Part shown: piece after piece, positions 20,195-32,300 of the stretch | Layout: each line of letters starts with the position of its first letter | Numbering within the stretch: the stretch's first letter is position 1 | Assembly (NCBI RefSeq): GCF_964204645.1 | Contig: NC_134030.1 | Span: 1,711,855 to 1,775,854, forward strand | Direction of reading: 5' to 3' | DNA from: Tubulanus polymorphus | Lineage: Eukaryota > Nemertea > Palaeonemertea > Tubulaniformes > Tubulanidae | DNA: 64,000 bases | Program-made: the position numbers and the translations under genes | Notes under the pieces: model-generated | The model's database searches: none | The model's input: the letters and a program-made list of their open reading frames with translations, nothing else | What the model was told of the DNA's origin: nothing

Positions 20195-22795
20195 TTTGGG
20201 TAAGATCGCAGTTTTTAGGTAAGATCGCAGTTTTTAGGTTAGATCGCTGTTTTGAGGTTAGATCACCGTTTTTGGTTAGATTGCTGTTTTGTGTTAGATC
20301 ACTTTTTGTGTTAGATCACAGTTTTTGTGTTAGATCGCTGTTTTTGGGTTAGATCGCTGTTTTGTGTTAGATCGCTGTTTTAGGTTAGATCGCAGTTTTT
20401 AGGTTACATTGCAGTATTTTGGTTAGACCGCAGTTTTTTGTTAGATCGCAGTTTTTAAGTTAGATCGCTGTTTTGGGTTAGATCGCAGTTTTTGTGTTAG
20501 ATCGCAGTTTTTGGGTTAGATCGCAGTTTTTGTGTTAGATCGCTGTTTTAGGTTAGATCGCAGTTTTTAAGTTAGATCGCTGTTTTGGGTTAGATCACAG
20601 TTTTTGTGTTAGATCGCTGTTTTAGGTTAGATCGCAGTTTTTAAGTTAGATCGCTGTTTTGGGTTAGATCACAGTTTTTGTGTTAGATCGCTGTTTTAGG
20701 TTAGATCGCAGTTTTTAAGTTAGATCGCAGTTTTTGTGTTAGATCGCAGTTTTTAGGTTAGATCGCTGTTTTGAGGTTAGATCACTGTTTTTGGTTAGAT
20801 TGCTGTTTTGTGTTAGATCACTTTTTGTGTTAGATGACAGTTTTTGTGTTAGATCGCTGTTTTTGGGTTAGATCGCTGTTTTGTGTTAGATCGCTGTTTT
20901 AGGTTAGATCGCAGTTTTTAGGTTACATTGCAGTATTTTGGTTAGACCGCAGTTTTTTGTTAGATCGCAGTTTTTAAGTTAGATCGCTGTTTTGGGTTAG
21001 ATCACAGTTTTTGTGTTAGATCGCTGTTTTAGGTTAGATCGCAGTTTTTAAGTTAGATCGCTGTTTTGGGTTAGATCACAGTTCTTGTGTTAGATCGCTG
21101 TTTTAGGTTAGATCGCAGTTTTTAAGTTAGATCGCAGTTTTTGTGTTAGATCGCTGTTTTAGGTTAGATCGCAGTTTTTAAGTTAGATCGCTGTTTTGGG
21201 TTAGATCACAGTTTTTGTGTTAGATCGCTGTTTTTAGGTTAGATCGCAGTTTTTAGGTTACATTGCAGTATTTGGGTTAGACCGCAGTTTTTTTGTTAGA
21301 TCGCAGTTTTTAAGTTAGATCACAGTTTTTGGGTTAGACCGCAGTTTTTTGTTAGATCGCAGTTTTTAAGTTAGATTGCTGTTTTGGGTTAGATCACAGC
21401 TTTTGTGTTAGATCACAGTTTTTGGGTTAGACCACAGTTTTTTTGTTAGATCGCAGTTTTTAAGTTAGATCGCTGTTTTGGGTTAGATCACAGTTTTTGT
21501 GTTAGATCGCTGTTTTTAGGTTAGATCGCAGTTTTTAGGTTACATTGCAGTATTTAGGTTAGACCGCAGTTTTTTTGTTAGATCGCAGTTTTTAAGTTAG
21601 ATCGCTGTTTTGGGTTAGATCACAGTTTTTGTGTTAGATCGCTGTTTTGGGTTAGATCACAGTTTTTGTGTTAGATAGCTTTTTTAGGTTAGATTGCTGT
21701 TTTTGGGTTAGATCGCTGTTTTAGGTTAGATCACAGTTTTTGGGTTAGATCGCTGTTTTGGGTTAGATCACAGTTTTTGTGTTAGATCGCTGTTTTTGTG
21801 TTAGATCGCTGTTTTGGGTTAGATCACAGTTTTTGGGTTAGATCGCTGTTTTTGGGTTTGATCGCTGTTTTGGGTTAGATCACAGTTTTTGGGTTAGATC
21901 GCTGTTTTTGGGTTAGATCGCTGTTTTGGGTTAGATCACAGTTTTTGGGTTAGATCGCTGTTTTTGGGTTAGATCGCTGTTTTTGGGTTAAATTGCTGTT
22001 TTTGTGTTGGATCATTGTTTTTTGTGTTAGATCATTGTTTTTGGGTTAGATCGATGTTTTTGTGTTAGATCGCATTTTTGTGTTAGATCACTGGTTTTTT
22101 GTTAGATTGCAGTTTTTAGGTTAGATCGCTGTTTTTGAGTTAGATCGCTGTTTTGTGTTAGATCGCCGTTTTGTGTTAGATCGCCGTTTTTAGGTTAGAT
22201 TGCTGTTTTTAGGTTAGATCGCTGTTTTTAGGTTAGATCGCTGTTTTTAGGTTATATCGCAGTTTTTGTGTTAGATCACTGTTATTGTGTTAGATAGCAG
22301 TTTTTAGGTTAGATCGCTGTTTTTGAGTTAAATCGCCTTTTTGGGTTAGATCACAGTTTTTGTGTTAGATCACAGCTTTTAGGTTAGATTGCTGTTTTTA
22401 GGTTAGATCCCTTTTTTTTCTTAGATCGCAGTATTTAGGTTAGATCGCTTTTTTTGGATTAGATCGCTGTTTTTGGGTTAGATCGCAGTTATTGTGTTAG
22501 ATCGCAGTTTTTTGTTAGATCGCTGTTTTTGGGTTAGACCGCAGTGTTTAGGTTAGATTGCAGTTTTTGGGTTAGAACACTGTTTTTCTGTTAGATCGCA
22601 TTTTTTGTTAGATCGCTGTTTTAGGTTGGATCGCTGTTTTAGGTTAGATCGCAGTTTTTTGTTAGGTCGCTGTTTTTGGGTTAGAAAGCTGTTTTTGTGT
22701 TAGATTGGTGTTTTTAGGTTAGATCGCTATTTTTGTGTAAGATCGCTGTTTTTGGGTTAGATCGCTGTTTTTGGGTTAGATCGCTGTCTTTGTGT
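20195..22795 (+). repeat. 2.6-kb array of GTTAGATCGC units
   Basis: Head-to-tail units of about 16-19 bp of the type GGTTAGATCGCTGTTTTT, alternating GCTG and GCAG. Higher-order repetition is visible: a block from about 20190-20450 recurs near 20730-20990. It sits in the first intron of the + gene. It contains TTAGG-like words but does not match a simple telomere repeat. Confidence 0.95.
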
Positions 22796-22845
22796 TTTTG
22801 TCAATCATCATATCAAGATTTGCAATCCCAGTTGCCTTCAAGTTT

Positions 22846-23236
22846 CATATAGAGAATTAGTGGATGTGGTGTCCCTGGACCCCTACATGCACCATATAGA
22901 GAATTAGTGGATGTGGTGTCCCTGGACCCCTACATGCAACATATAGAGAATTAGTGGATGTGGTGTCCCTGGACCCCTACATGCACCATATAGAGAATTA
23001 GTGGATGTGGTGTCCCTGGACCCCTACATGCACCATATAGAGAATTAGTGGATGTGGTGTCCCTGGACCCCTACATGCACCATATAGAGAATTAGTGGAT
23101 GTGGTGTCCCTGGACCCCTACATGCACCATATAGAGAATTAGTGGATGTGGTGTCCCTGGACCCCTACATGCACCATATAGAGAATTAGTGGATGTGGTG
23201 TCCCTGGACCCCTACATGCACCATATAGAGAATTAG
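22846..23236 (+). repeat. 47-bp minisatellite, about 8 copies
   Basis: Inverted relative to the arrays at 5927, 11227 and 12660. It ends in TTAGTTCACTGAACCAGAAT, the same sequence that borders the minus arrays, about 70 bp before the MPKA exon. Confidence 0.95.
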
Positions 23237-23308
23237 TTCACTGAACCAGAATAAGACTGACTGATATATTTTCAAATGATTTAATATTTTTACTTGTTTT
23301 TCTAGAAG

Positions 23309-26300
23309 ATGCCAAAAGCTGTAAAAAAAACCCGGGGCGTGGGGCCCTCAACATCTAGCCCCTATAATAAAGTAAGTACAAATTTACTGCTTCCATGCTT
23401 ATTTATTCATCCCATACTTAGTATTTTGTACCCCTGGGTCCAGTTTCACAAAAAGGATAAACGCCTTAATCGATTTAAGATAAACTGAATTAATGAAGAA
23501 ATTAAATCGATTTAAGAGTTAAACCTGTTTGTGAAACTAGGCCCTGAATTGCATCTAGAATGAAAAAAAAGAAAAAAAAATATTGAAAATAACGTTGGTG
23601 AAATATTTCTGGATCTTTCTGGATTTCTGCTCAATGCATCGTTTAGTAAAATATCGATATTCTCTAAAAGTAAAGATATAAGAATAAAAATATTGTATTG
23701 AATCGTGATTAGTTACTGTATGCGCTGCTAGTTGTTGCCCAACCCATAGCCTCATTTCTCTCCATTCTAAATTTGCATTGTTTAACATTGTCTGGTCGCT
23801 ATGGAAACTATTTATTTAAGTTTCTTTGTGGTATCCATGGCAACAGTAACGTTTAGGTAGTGGCACCAATTATGGGTCCCAACGTTCCCATGGCGATACA
23901 TGAGAACATTTATCCTATTTTTGACCTACATGACGTAAGATGGTAGTGAGTCGATGACGTCATTTTCGTCTCACCACTAATGAAAAAAAAAAGAAATGAA
24001 AAAAAAGGAAAAAATCGTTAGAATTACGTTTATGAAATTTTTCTGGATCGGCTAAATGTATTGTTCCATTAAATATCGACATTCTCTAAAATTATAGGCA
24101 TCAATATCAAAATGATGATACAGCAGACTCCGCTTAACTCTGTTCTATTTGGACCATTAATTAACCGAATACCAACTTTTTAAAATTTTAGGATTTTTAC
24201 GTTAAGGATCAGAAAATGTGTATGCAATTTCAACCGGGTACCGAGTAGGGTGGCCGAGTCTACTGTAGTCTGCTGCCCCCTCGAATCCATTACCTTATTA
24301 TCTCTCAATTTGCATTGTTTGACCTCGTCTGGTTGCTATGGAAACTATTTAGTTATATCAGGATCAACGGTTTTTTCGAGGTAACCAGTGGCAACATTTA
24401 ACAGGCGTGTCCATCCTAGAGATAAACTGTCTGATTTCACAGCCACATCCGTCCTAGAGATAAACTGTTAGATAAACTCTGATTTCGCGTCTGTCCTATT
24501 TCTTGTCATTGTATGAATATGTTTTCTCTTTTATAGGGTACAGCGCAGCAACAACAACAACAACAACAGCAACAGCAACAACAACAACAAAAATTTAATA
24601 TTTCTATGTCCGGAATAGACGTAAGTTATCGTAAACGCCTGTTTGAAGTCATCATTCTTGAGCTTGAAACCGAAATTTATATTATAGAATATTAAACCCT
24701 GCTTCTGCTACTGACAGGTAATGTCCGTCATACATTACTGCATCGTCAAATCTATACCAGGGTGCACCCAGGCAGATCGTTCGCATCATCACATGCAAAG
24801 GGCTGATTATTTTGGAACCCAGTTTTTATCAGCTGGAACATTCTGCACATTCGACCATATTGATTGATAGCCCGTTATAGACGAGTGGAGAAAAACTGAA
24901 AAACCAGTTCGGACAAACTTCGATTGATTTCACTCACATTTACAGAAATTTGGTCCGACCCCAAAACCATTTACTTACACTATACAAATCAGATCAGGTT
25001 TTTAACATTGTCTTTGATTGTATTTTCAGTTTTTGCCGACAACGCCGCCGAGCGGTTCTTCTACGCCGGTAAGTGATAACTATTTTCTAATAAATCACGC
25101 TTATTTCAATTTGTAATTTGAAAATAGAGGGTAGTAGCTGTTATGCATAAATTATGCTAATTAGGAATAAATTCAAATTCGATTAAGTCTCATCATCGTA
25201 GAAGTCATATATTAATGATGCTAAAGTTGTCATTTAAATTAAGTGTTATATTTACTACTTCATTTGCTTCATGACCCAAAAACCTCTACTATATAACTAC
25301 TGGTTTTGTTCTAATCTTGGAGAATTTGCTGCAAAATTTACTTATCATTTGTTAAACAGTTTTTATTGAAAACCTGAATCAGTGATACATGCATTCATGA
25401 ATATCCATCTAATATTTTGTTTTATTTTATCTTTACAGGATTTATCACCGATACAGCACGTGGACGTAAGAGATTAAACATTGATCTTGAATTTTAAGTT
25501 CAAACTAATTTATTTTTTATCTCACTCGGGACTATAGTTATTGCGTTCACTTTGCGTCCAGTTGTCTCGGCTAGTTTTTGATTTATCGTGTTGATAATTG
25601 GTTTATATACTCAAACTCAAAATATCGGCGCAATTGGAATTAAGATGGCGCACTTGTATGTCCATTTTTTTCCCCGGCAAAATTAGCACTTTAGCAGATT
25701 TTAAGGATCAATTCTGTTGTTATATTACATTGAAATCAGAGTTTAATATATATCGGTATAGAGCAGGTTTTTGCTCTAGTTATAAATAAAGTTATAAATA
25801 ATCTCATGACATGTTCTGTATATGTGTAGTGAGTTTCAATGTCTTTGGTTCCTTTTAAACCAGGGGGAGTTAAATTTGAAAATGTCAGATCGTCGAGCAT
25901 TTCAGACCGCTTCCAAAGTGGGTCCCTGCACCCCTAGTTATACCGTTAATATTTTAATAATATATTGATATACCATACATTGATATCGGTCTTGTAATTG
26001 GATCAACAACCATGAGATCAAAACACAGCAAATATGAACCTGCTGTGAATCAATAGATTTGTGATAAATGTAATGAAATTGTTATTTTTCATATTGACTT
26101 TTTGAGTTAAGGGTCTGTTGTATAAGAGTCTTTGGTCTCGCGTGTCAATGTATGATATCAATCTGTATTTCCTCGTTCCAATGTTTAAAAGGTGTTCGTC
26201 ACCTTATATTAATAAACTACTTTTACCGTTAGATGGCGCCATAAGTGTGATATTTGATTTATGGGATACCCGCAAAACCAGCTATTCCACCAGATGGCGC

Positions 26301-29300
26301 AACGAGTAGTAGGTCGTTCGTTGTCAAAATTAGTTCATTTTCGATGAACTTTGAACTGGTTTGAAGAAGAAATACTTTCATTCTTCTAATCTGATATCGA
26401 TTTAGTTTTCATTAATAATTGATTCATTTAAGAGAACAATTCATTCAGATTTAATTGAAATGTACAAGAAAATCGAACGCAGACGACCAACTATTTACTA
26501 GCGACACCTGGTGGATCCTCGCCTGCCATAAGTGGAATCCTCGATTGCCACAGTAAGACTGCGGGTATCCCATTGTTTGGCGTGTGAATTAAAGTAAAGT
26601 TAGAAAACGGATGTTAAACTTTGTTGTGAAACGAAAGCGTTTTGGAGATTTTTAAACCAATCAAATCAATATTTTGATATTACGCTTGAAACCCTTCCCA
26701 CTCATATTCTACTTACTAAGTATATATTCTTATTTCCGTGGAAATCATGGTGAGTGGCGCCATCTATACAGTGGAGTTAGCTTTATAAATCGAGCATGAT
26801 TCGACAAGTGGCTCCATCTATTCCCTAATACTGAAGCGAGGTAACCAGCAGCGCCCTCATATACAGGAAATGAACGCCTATCAAGTTTAACAATGCACGG
26901 TGTATTGACCACAGCGACCGGTGATAATTATATCAATGTTGATTAGCTATTGCCATAGACAGGTCCGTAGCGTTTGACTGGACCAGAACGGGGCCCCCTA
27001 ACCAAAACAAATTTTGAAAACGTGCCCAGATAAATTGCCTCTGGGAGATTGATTTAACGAGGTTTTGATTAAATGAACAAATTTTAATATTTGTAAGTTT
27101 AGCATTTCTGTTTTTAATTTTTCTTTGCGAGGAACTGAATTTTCGAACCCCCCCGAACCGCCTCAAGCTACGTTCCTGATATAGTGCTAGCTATACCTGA
27201 ATACTTTTCTCTTATTGAAATTTTCTAAAAAACCAGCACCTTGAACTAATGAACGTCATAATGAAAATGTTTAAAAATTCAACCGTTAATGAATTTGACT
27301 AATGTATTTTTTTTATTTTCATTTCTAGCGTCAGTTTGCCTCACAGCGAAGGTCGCCGTCGCTTAATGTAAGTATCAGTGACGCCCTCAATCTCACATGC
27401 CTCACTTCCCTCCTAATGTAACCATTTTTATGAAATTCCTCAAGAAAATATATACTAGTAATCTTAGAATACACGTTTTTGTACCCAGACCCCTTCATTC
27501 TACTGAACTACCGTGTAATAAGTGCCTGTTGTGTTCATTTTCTGTTGCATTGATTTATATATTATTTCTATTTACAGTTGTCAAACAACAGCAGCAGCAG
27601 CAGCGCACCCCTCCCGCCGGAGACGCCTCCCGACTTGCAAGCAAGAAGTAAGTTCAGTCTTCAAATACAATTTCAATGCATTCAATTTTGTGTATGGCGT
27701 TAAAACGGTTAAAGTTGTGACTAGTTTTCATAACTCCGTGACGTCATATTTCCATCGAGTACCGGACCCTTTCCAATGTTTTTTGCCAATTTGGATTGAA
27801 TGATCGCCAGCGGTTTTTCTATACGACCCGGCTCTGCTGTATTGCATTTAGCCATCCTTTTTCTTGGCGTTTTTTATAAGGTGTTTGATTTTGTCTCTAA
27901 GGGATTTAGGAATTTAAGAGACACTTGTACTCTCTATACAGTGAGTTTGTTCTGTTTTTGTTCCCTCGTGAATTTTATTTTTGTTTGGTATAATTTGATT
28001 TATCATAATCAAATCAAATCAGTGCATATTTCTTGAATTGCGTGTAAGTTATAATGTTATCAAATATCTTATATTTAAACCGAATATTTAATTGTTGTAT
28101 TTTTAATGCCGCTCCCTGCTAAAGTCGAGCGTCGTCATCGTGAGGGATGCGGTCATCTGTTCGGGCCCTGATTACGTTCTGTGTTCATCCTGTTGGGCTA
28201 CATCGGGCGTTATATGAGTTAATCCTTCCTCGACTTGCGGATTGTGGTCGGAAGATCTATGGGTTCGGGCCGATAAGTCCCGGAAACAGAAAGTACAGTT
28301 TCTGCCTATGTGCCCATTGATGTCTCTATTTCAGAACATCACAGCGGTCGCCGGCTGTACAAGCACGGTCGGCTTCCCAACTCCATTCTCTGAGGAGGAT
28401 CGCTGGTTCTCTAGTAACGGTCAGTCACCAGTCAATCAACAGTTCAGCTGGTTCAGTTTCCCAGATATCGGCGCGCGACAGTCGGGATACCTGCACAGGA
28501 ACTCAGGTCCGGTCCGGGCTACTCCGAGCACCAGTCCGGTCCAGGCCTCACTGGGTAATGAACATCTGGTCCGGTCCGGGCGGCTTCGAGCACCGGTCCG
28601 GTCCAGGCATCACCAGATACTGAACATCCTGTCCAGTCAGCTCCGTGCACCGGTCCGGTCCAGGCATCACCGGGTACTGAACATCTGGTCCGGTAGCTTC
28701 GAGAACTGGTCCGGTCCAGGCATCACCGGATACTGAACATCCTGTCCGGTCAGCTCCGTGCACCGGTCCGGTCCAGGCATCACCAGTTACTGGTCCGGTC
28801 CGGGCAGCTTTGAGCACCAGTCCATTCCAGGCATCACTGAGTACTGAACATCCAGTCTGGTCCGGTCCAGGCAACACCGGGTACTGATCATCCAGTCCGG
28901 TCCGGTCCAGGCATCACTGGGTACTGAACATCTGCTCCGGTAGCTTCGAGAACTGGTCCGGTCCAGGCATCACCGGGTACTGAACATCTGGTCCGGTAGC
29001 TTCGAGAACTGGTCCGGTCCAGGCATCACCGGGTACTGAACATCTGGTCCGGTAGCTTCGAGAACTGGTCCGGTCCAGGCATCACCGGGTACTGAACATC
29101 TGGTCAGGTAGCTTCGAGAACTGGTCCGGTCCAGGTATCACCGGGTACTGAACATCTGGTCCGGTAGCTTCGAGAACTGGTCCGGTCCAGGCATCACCGG
29201 GTACTGAACATCTGGTCCGGTAGCTTCGAGAACTGGTCCGGTCCAGGCATCACTGAGTACTGAACATCCAGTCTGGTCCGGTCCAGGCATCACCGGGTAC

Positions 29301-32300
29301 TGATCATCCAGTCCGGTCCGGTCCAGGCATCACTGGGACTGAACATCCAGTCTGGTCCGGTCCAGGCATCACCGGGTACTGAACATCCAGTCTGGTCCGG
29401 TCCAGGCATCACCAGTTACTGAACATCCAGTCCGGTCCGGTCCAGGCATCACTGGGTACTGAACATCCAGTCCGGTCCGGTCCAGGCATCACCGGGTTCT
29501 GATCATCCAGTCCGGTCCGGTCCAGGCATCACCGGGTACTGAACATCCAGTCCGGTCCGGTCCAGGCATCACTGGGTACTGAACATCCAGTCCGGTCCGG
29601 TCCAGGCATCACTGGGTACTGAACATCCAGTCTGGTCCGGTCCAGGCATCACCGGGTACTGAACATCCAGTCTGGTCCGGTCCAGGCATCACTGGGTACT
29701 GAACATCCGGTCCGGTCCGGTCCAGGCATCACCGGGTACTGAACATCCAGTCTGGTCCGGTCCAGGCATCACTGGGTACTGAACATCCAGTCTGGTCCGG
29801 TCCAGGCATCACCGGGTACTGAACATCCAGTCTGGTCCGGTCCAGGCATCACTGGGTACTGAACATCCGGTCCGGTCCGGTCCGGTCCAGGCATCACCGG
29901 GTACTGAACATCCAGTCCGGTCCAGTCCAGTCATCACCGGGTACTGAACAGGGTTCGTCGCGGTGCTTGAAAAGCTTGAAATGGCTTGAATTTGAAAAAT
30001 ACTACTCAAGCGCTTGAAAACAGCTTGAAAATAGATCGAAAGCTTGAAATAATTATTTTTGACTTGAAATAAAAAGTTATGGCTTGAAATGCTTGATTAT
30101 CACAAATTTTCTTCTTCACGAATTTTTTTCGATGAAATCGCAGACAGAATATGTTCTTGAGTTGTTTCTACGCGTGCGTCATGTTTTAGGCATCAATAAA
30201 GAAATTAATTGAATTGTATTGAATCGCTATGAGACTCTTGTGGTGAAACTCTACGGTGTCTGGAGACATGAACATACGGGGAAATTTCAGTCATGCATGT
30301 TATCGAGCATTGATGTAAAATGGCATTGAAATCCCACACCAGGAGTGAGAGCCATGTTGAAGGCACCGCGACCTAGTCAAAGTCATTGAACATTACAAAT
30401 TTCGTATTAGGCCATACAAAAATCAAGGTCTGTTTGCCGTCATCCGACCGACCCGACTTCAAAGGTACCCAGTGGAAACTTTTTTCTTGGATTCATTGAA
30501 ATAAATTGTATTTTTGATACAAATGGCCGACCCACTGCCGATGTATGAGCTATGTATGTTTGAAGTTAAGTGTGCATCATGTGAAAACATGCCTCGACTA
30601 TTTACTTGAAGTTTTCCAGGAAACTGGCAGTGTTCCAATAAGCTGCCATTCATTCTAAAGCTGGTAATGTTATAGCGTGCATATATTCAATCTACTGTTT
30701 CATTTTGAACGCAGATTTCGGATGTTGTTTCCGCTAAAAGTGGTGATGATAAATTTGTTGTTTTTTTTTGCCCCAAAATTTTGCAAAAAAAATGATGCTA
30801 CCTTCCTACTGACTTATCCCAAAAATTTTAGTAGGTGTAACGGCAAAACAGACAATTAATTTGGGATGGCCAAATATCCAAATCTTGATTGATATGAATA
30901 TTTAAGCTAGGAAATGCTGAAAATCATTGTGATGAACAGGTTTCATCTCTAACAGAATCGTATCAACTCGGAGGTTCCACTGGAATCAAAATTTTACCTC
31001 TTTTTTAACATTTTTATACGAACCTGTTCAAAATAGGCAAATTGGCTGCGACTAACGAAAATTGCTTCCAACGTGCCTTAAAAAATAGCTTGAAAATGGT
31101 ATAAATCTAGCTTGAAATGGCTTGAATTTCACCTGAGCTTGAGACAATGAACCCTGCTGAACATCTGGTCCGGTCAGCTTCCAGCACCGGTCCGGTCCAG
31201 GCATCACTGGGTACTGAACATCTGCTCCGGTCAGCTTTGAGCACCGGTCCGGTCCAGGCATCACTGAGTACTGAACATCCAGTCCGGTCCGGTCAGCTTC
31301 CAGCACCGGTCCGGTCCAGGCATCACCGGTTACTGGTCCGGTCCGGGCAGCTTTGAGCACCGGTCCGGTCCAGGCATCACTGAGTACTGAACATCCAGTC
31401 CAGTCCGGTCAGCTCCGAGCACCGGTCCAGGCATCACCAGGTACTGAACATCTGGTCTGGTCCGGGCGGCCTGGCATCAATGTTTCGAATTTAAAACATA
31501 GTTATCATGGTTCTAGGTTTGGTAGAGGGCGCTCTTCTACCAGATGCAGGAGCGAGGTCACCTTCACGGAGATCGAGATCGAGGGATTATGATTGATTCT
31601 GTAGGAACCATCATCATTCATCAGTTCAGGTCGAGGGACCGTTTAGGAAGTTCACGTCTTTCACGTCGAGGGACCGTTTAGGAAGTTCACGTCTTTCACG
31701 TCGAGGGACCGTTAAGGAAGTCGTCACAATAATCAGGATTTCCGCGATTTCGAAAGTAAGATTTTAAACTTGTTATTGTCATTGTAAGCTACCGCAGTTA
31801 CAGGTAAGCCTATTCTTGATTGCCCGAGACAGGCGTGCAGATATTGTTCCCGACTTAAGTTTTTGGTTGATTTTCTTGTGACTTGTTTGTTTTAGGGGTG
31901 AGATGGATGAGCCTTATTGTTTTTTGACATATATAGGTCATCCAAGATGGCCGCCACAGCCATTTCAATGTGTAAAATAGCCATTTTGAAGCTTGTGACA
32001 ACTCTACAATCTACAGTTTCAGACCAATTTACCAATTACTTATTCTGTGGTTTCATAATGGTAAGAGGATGAGCCTTATTGTTTTTGACATATATAGGTC
32101 ATCCAAGATGGCCGCCACAGCCATTTCAATGTGTGAAATAGCCATTTTGAAGCTTGTTACCGCTCTACGGACTTAAGTTTTAAGCTTAAGACTTAAGATG
32201 GCCACCACAGTTATATCAATGTCTTAAATCTTATCCGATTTGGAGCTTGTTACTGCTCTAAGATGTAGAGGTTTAGAGGTTTATAATTTCATTCATACTT

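Noticed and set aside
20195-22795. Interstitial telomere array (TTAGG-like)
   Set aside because: The unit is 16-19 bp GTTAGATCGC..., not a short telomere repeat.
28242-31592. Several ORFs with GPDQTG / RTGPVTGDAW / LVRSGQLRAPV repeats
   Set aside because: Produced by the GGTCCGGTCCAGGC minisatellite and open on both strands.
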